Part shown: piece after piece, positions 62,055 through 64,000 of the stretch
Numbering within the stretch: position 1 is the first letter of the stretch
Layout: each line of letters starts with the position of its first letter
Assembly: GCF_020171725.1 (NCBI RefSeq)
Contig: NZ_JAIVAJ010000010.1
Span: 150,127-214,126, forward strand
Direction: 5' to 3'
DNA: 64,000 nt
Origin: Halobacillus litoralis
Lineage (GTDB): Bacteria; Bacillota; Bacilli; Bacillales; Halobacillaceae
Made by a program: the position numbers and the translations under genes
Notes under the pieces: model-generated
Database searches by the model: none
What the model was told of the DNA's origin: nothing
Seen by the model: the letters and a program-made list of their open reading frames with translations, nothing else

Positions 62055-62677
62055 AGCCGCTTCGTGTAACTTTCGTCTAAGGACTTCTGAACACTTATGG
62101 CATCGACGCCATCCAGTTTGACATGTGCGGCAATCATTTTCGCAGGTGTGAAGAGTTCTTCCGTATTCGGCCAATGGTCCGGCTTCCATAGATGGGACCT
62201 TATGAAGGCTTTCGCGCAGTGGATGAAGCACTCTTCGACATGAATGACGATGGCTACATTCGGAACATGGCCTTTGTCTTCTAAAGGCTCAAGCAGGCGG
62301 CGGTCATCGGAGATGTAGGCTTTTCCGTTAATGCGCAGTGTTTCGTTCACGCCTGGAATCATAAAGAGCAGGCCGATACCGGGATTTTCTAATAGGTTAA
62401 GCATTGAATCCATCCGTTTGTTGCCGATTCGCTCAGGCAGGACCAACGTCTCGGAATCCAGGATCATCGCAAACCCCGGTCCATCGCCCCGTGGAGAGGC
62501 GTCGCAATGCCCGCTTTCATTCGATGTGCTGATGGTTGCAAAGGGTGAATGCGCAATGAAGTTCCGGCAGTTTTCATCTAAATGGTGAATCACTTTATTC
62601 GCAGCGACTCTCCCGGGAGTGCCTTGAATGCTCTGTAATTGCTTTACTGAATTCACTTTCGAATAGGTTTCTGTCAT
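62048..62677 (-). CDS. PNPOx-like FMN-binding flavoprotein (MSMEG_1061 type)
   Basis: 209 residues from ATG 62677 behind GAGGAG; the longer frame overlaps DUF2164. FIAHSPFATISTSNESGHCD is the beta-barrel start, with the FMN region ASPRGDGPGFAMILD and GLLFMIPGVNETLRINGKAY. It ends ...SQKSL-like EKSLDESYTKRLY. Close in look to the PPOX class that binds FMN and reduces unknown compounds. It is divergent from DUF2164. Confidence 0.83.
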   Translation of the reverse strand: MTETYSKVNSVKQLQSIQGTPGRVAANKVIHHLDENCRNFIAHSPFATISTSNESGHCDASPRGDGPGFAMILDSETLVLPERIGNKRMDSMLNLLENPGIGLLFMIPGVNETLRINGKAYISDDRRLLEPLEDKGHVPNVAIVIHVEECFIHCAKAFIRSHLWKPDHWPNTEELFTPAKMIAAHVKLDGVDAISVQKSLDESYTKRLY

Positions 62678-62732
62678 GTCCGTTACACTCCTCATTCGTG
62701 TGCTAGGATAATAAATACAGGAGGGGTACTGA

Positions 62733-62987
62733 ATGAAATCATTAAGAAAAGAAGAAAAAGAGTATATGATCACCCGCATCCAAGAATTCTTTGAATTGGA
62801 GCGCGGCGAAGAAATCGGTGAGCTTGCCGCCGATCAATTCCTCGACCACATGGTCAAAGAGCTCGGTCCATTCCTTTACAACAAAGGCGTCCATGATGCG
62901 AGGGAAATGGTAGAGCAAAAGGTGATGAACCTGGACGAAGATCTTCTTTCACTAGAGCGTCCAGCAGGGCGTCCTTCCAGATCCTGA
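62733..62987 (+). CDS. DUF2164 family protein
   Basis: 84 residues, starting MKSLRKEEKEYMITRIQEFF, with the family's conserved ELAADQFLDHMVKELGP and FLYNKGVHDAREMVEQK. Small, all-helical, unknown function. It follows AGGAGGGG. Confidence 0.87.
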   Translation: MKSLRKEEKEYMITRIQEFFELERGEEIGELAADQFLDHMVKELGPFLYNKGVHDAREMVEQKVMNLDEDLLSLERPAGRPSRS

Positions 62988-63112
62988 TCCTTTCCTCATT
63001 TTAACGAAAGAGTGCGTACGTGTGTCAGAGTATGTGTTTTTCTGTCGTGACAATGACACTACGGTAAACGATGCATAAGATAGGTTTATCAACTATTGAA
63101 GGGATGAAAAAG

Positions 63113-63694
63113 ATGTACTATACCCCTTATATGTATCCTTATCGTAGTGACCACATGTATCCAGTTCCTTTTTCGTATGCGCCTTATTATACTGGGCGTG
63201 ACGTTGCCATTCAGGATTACGGCCCAAGTCCGTATGTCGTCAATATCAATGAGGCAACGAAACAAAATGATACGTTCCGAACCGCTCTGTGGACGGGAAC
63301 ACACTTGCAACTGACGTTGATGAGCATTGGTGTAGGAGAAGATATTGGACTCGAAATGCACCCTCATGTCGATCAATTTCTTCGTGTGGAAGAGGGAGAA
63401 GGGATTGTCAAAATGGGGAAAGAGAAAAATCAACTGACGTATGAACGGTCGGTTCAGGATGACGATGCGATCTTCATTCCTGCCGGCACGTGGCATAACC
63501 TCATTAACACCGGGCAGACTCCATTAAAACTGTATTCTATTTACGCGCCGCCTAATCACCCGCGTGGTACGATACACAAGACGAAGGCGGATGCAGAAGC
63601 GGCTGAGGGCATGCACGTGAACGGCCATCAGCAGGCCCAGCAATATTGGCATGCTGGCTCACCGGTGCAGTGGGTGAACTACACTGGCTTTTAG
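63113..63694 (+). CDS. Cupin domain protein with Tyr/Pro-rich N-terminus
   Basis: 193 residues from ATG 63113, nine bases after GAAGGG; ATG 63104 is also in frame but too close to it. The first about 40 residues are rich in Tyr, Pro and Met (YYTPYMYPYRSDHMYPVPFS). The cupin barrel has the metal motifs GLEMHPHVDQFLRVEEGEG and IFIPAGTWHNLINTG, then LKLYSIYAPPNHP. The role is unknown. A Tyr-rich start of this kind occurs in spore-associated proteins, so a sporulation link is a guess. Confidence 0.82.
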   Translation: MYYTPYMYPYRSDHMYPVPFSYAPYYTGRDVAIQDYGPSPYVVNINEATKQNDTFRTALWTGTHLQLTLMSIGVGEDIGLEMHPHVDQFLRVEEGEGIVKMGKEKNQLTYERSVQDDDAIFIPAGTWHNLINTGQTPLKLYSIYAPPNHPRGTIHKTKADAEAAEGMHVNGHQQAQQYWHAGSPVQWVNYTGF

Positions 63695-63696
63695 GT

Positions 63697-63905
63697 ATCA
63701 GACCGGTTCTGATACAAATGAGGCGGACAGCGGGGTGGAAAATAGCTCGCTTTCCGCGGCGGCCCAACAGGACGTTGGGTCGTTCGACGTTGCCACAGGA
63801 CGTGGCGGTATTAGTTCGAACATCCTTGTTCATTTTTGAACTCAGGCTTAAAGCCTGAGTGGATCTCGCCGTGGTCCGTGCATCCCGCAGGAGATTCCTG
63901 TGGGA
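63697..63905. repeat. Dispersed nested-palindrome repeat, copy D
   Basis: GGGGTGGAAAATAGCTCGCT (63733 on) and the centre hairpins CCCAAC-AGGAC-GTTGGG, GCCAC-AGGAC-GTGGC and ACTCAGGC-TTAAA-GCCTGAGT match copy A. The right arm begins GGATCTCGCCGTGGTCCGTG, then CATCCCGCAGGAGATT, but departs from the family near 63890, so it is truncated or rearranged. No gene is seen to 63994. Confidence 0.75.
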
Positions 63906-63994
63906 TTGTATGAAGGGGTCCTTGTAAAAAAAGAAGCCCTCCGATATGATGCGTTTGTACAACCAAATACAAACATCAAAAGGAGGACTTCCCT

Positions 63995-64000
63995 TTGAAT
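63995..64000 (+). CDS. Possible start of a following gene
   Basis: AGGAGG at 63981-63986 precedes TTG at 63995-63997 with normal spacing. The gene continues past the window edge. Flanking GAAGCCCTCC and GGAGGACTTC form an inverted repeat, which could belong to an insertion sequence end, but nothing more can be said. Confidence 0.25.

Overview
The window looks like chromosome of a moderately halophilic or halotolerant, low-GC Bacillaceae bacterium, closest in character to Halobacillus and relatives. This is inference from the mix of Bacillus-type riboswitches, sigma-B/TnrA/CcpA-like sites, a bacterial nitric oxide synthase, a BCCT osmolyte transporter, DUF368, a carotenoid-type desaturase, and many TTG/GTG starts behind strong AGGAGG sites. 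No rRNA, tRNA, CRISPR array or prophage was seen. Both ends cut genes: an EAL-domain gene at the left and the first codons of a possible gene at the right.

Layout. 0-10 kb: NUDIX hydrolase, a trans-sulfuration enzyme, then a SAM (S-box) riboswitch operon: an O-acetylhomoserine sulfhydrylase fused to a CoA-binding domain, a sulfonate-type ABC transporter and an acyl-CoA synthetase; then a dicarboxylate/glutamate symporter. 10-16 kb: an array of five 52-bp palindromic repeats, small membrane proteins, an ICMT-like methyltransferase with a CrtN/CrtI-like desaturase, a Ca/Na antiporter, a cysteine-free family-4 uracil-DNA glycosylase, and an ECF sigma/anti-sigma pair. 16-24 kb: YndJ-like protein, glnK-amtB with two TnrA-like boxes, and class I ribonucleotide reductase under a cobalamin riboswitch. 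24-34 kb: methyltransferases, a CzcD efflux pump with an ArsR-type operator, a PadR-HAAS-DUF4173 operon, a DUF2254 protein, ElaA and an aldehyde dehydrogenase. 34-49 kb: MtnE, CoA-disulfide reductase, nitric oxide synthase, MtnU, the LytS-LytT/CstA pyruvate-type module with a cre site, lipid kinase, lytic transglycosylase, Ohr and others. 49-64 kb: a peptide-pheromone cassette, a second DUF2254 protein, BCCT transporter, DUF368, an YnjBCD-like ABC operon with a TVP38 protein, and small housekeeping genes.

The most striking item is at 49.6-51.05 kb. It is a stand-alone pair of an AimR/Rap-like (RRNPP-type) receptor without an evident DNA-binding domain and a 70-residue secreted precursor. The precursor carries the octapeptide DPGDPGIG twice, once internally and once at the C-terminus. 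The two DNA copies differ only at synonymous positions. No phage gene is nearby, so this may be a chromosomal arbitrium-like communication system. Also notable are a family of nested-palindrome dispersed repeats (four copies, two with paired GGA-loop hairpins), the 52-bp palindromic tandem array, and the riboswitch operons.
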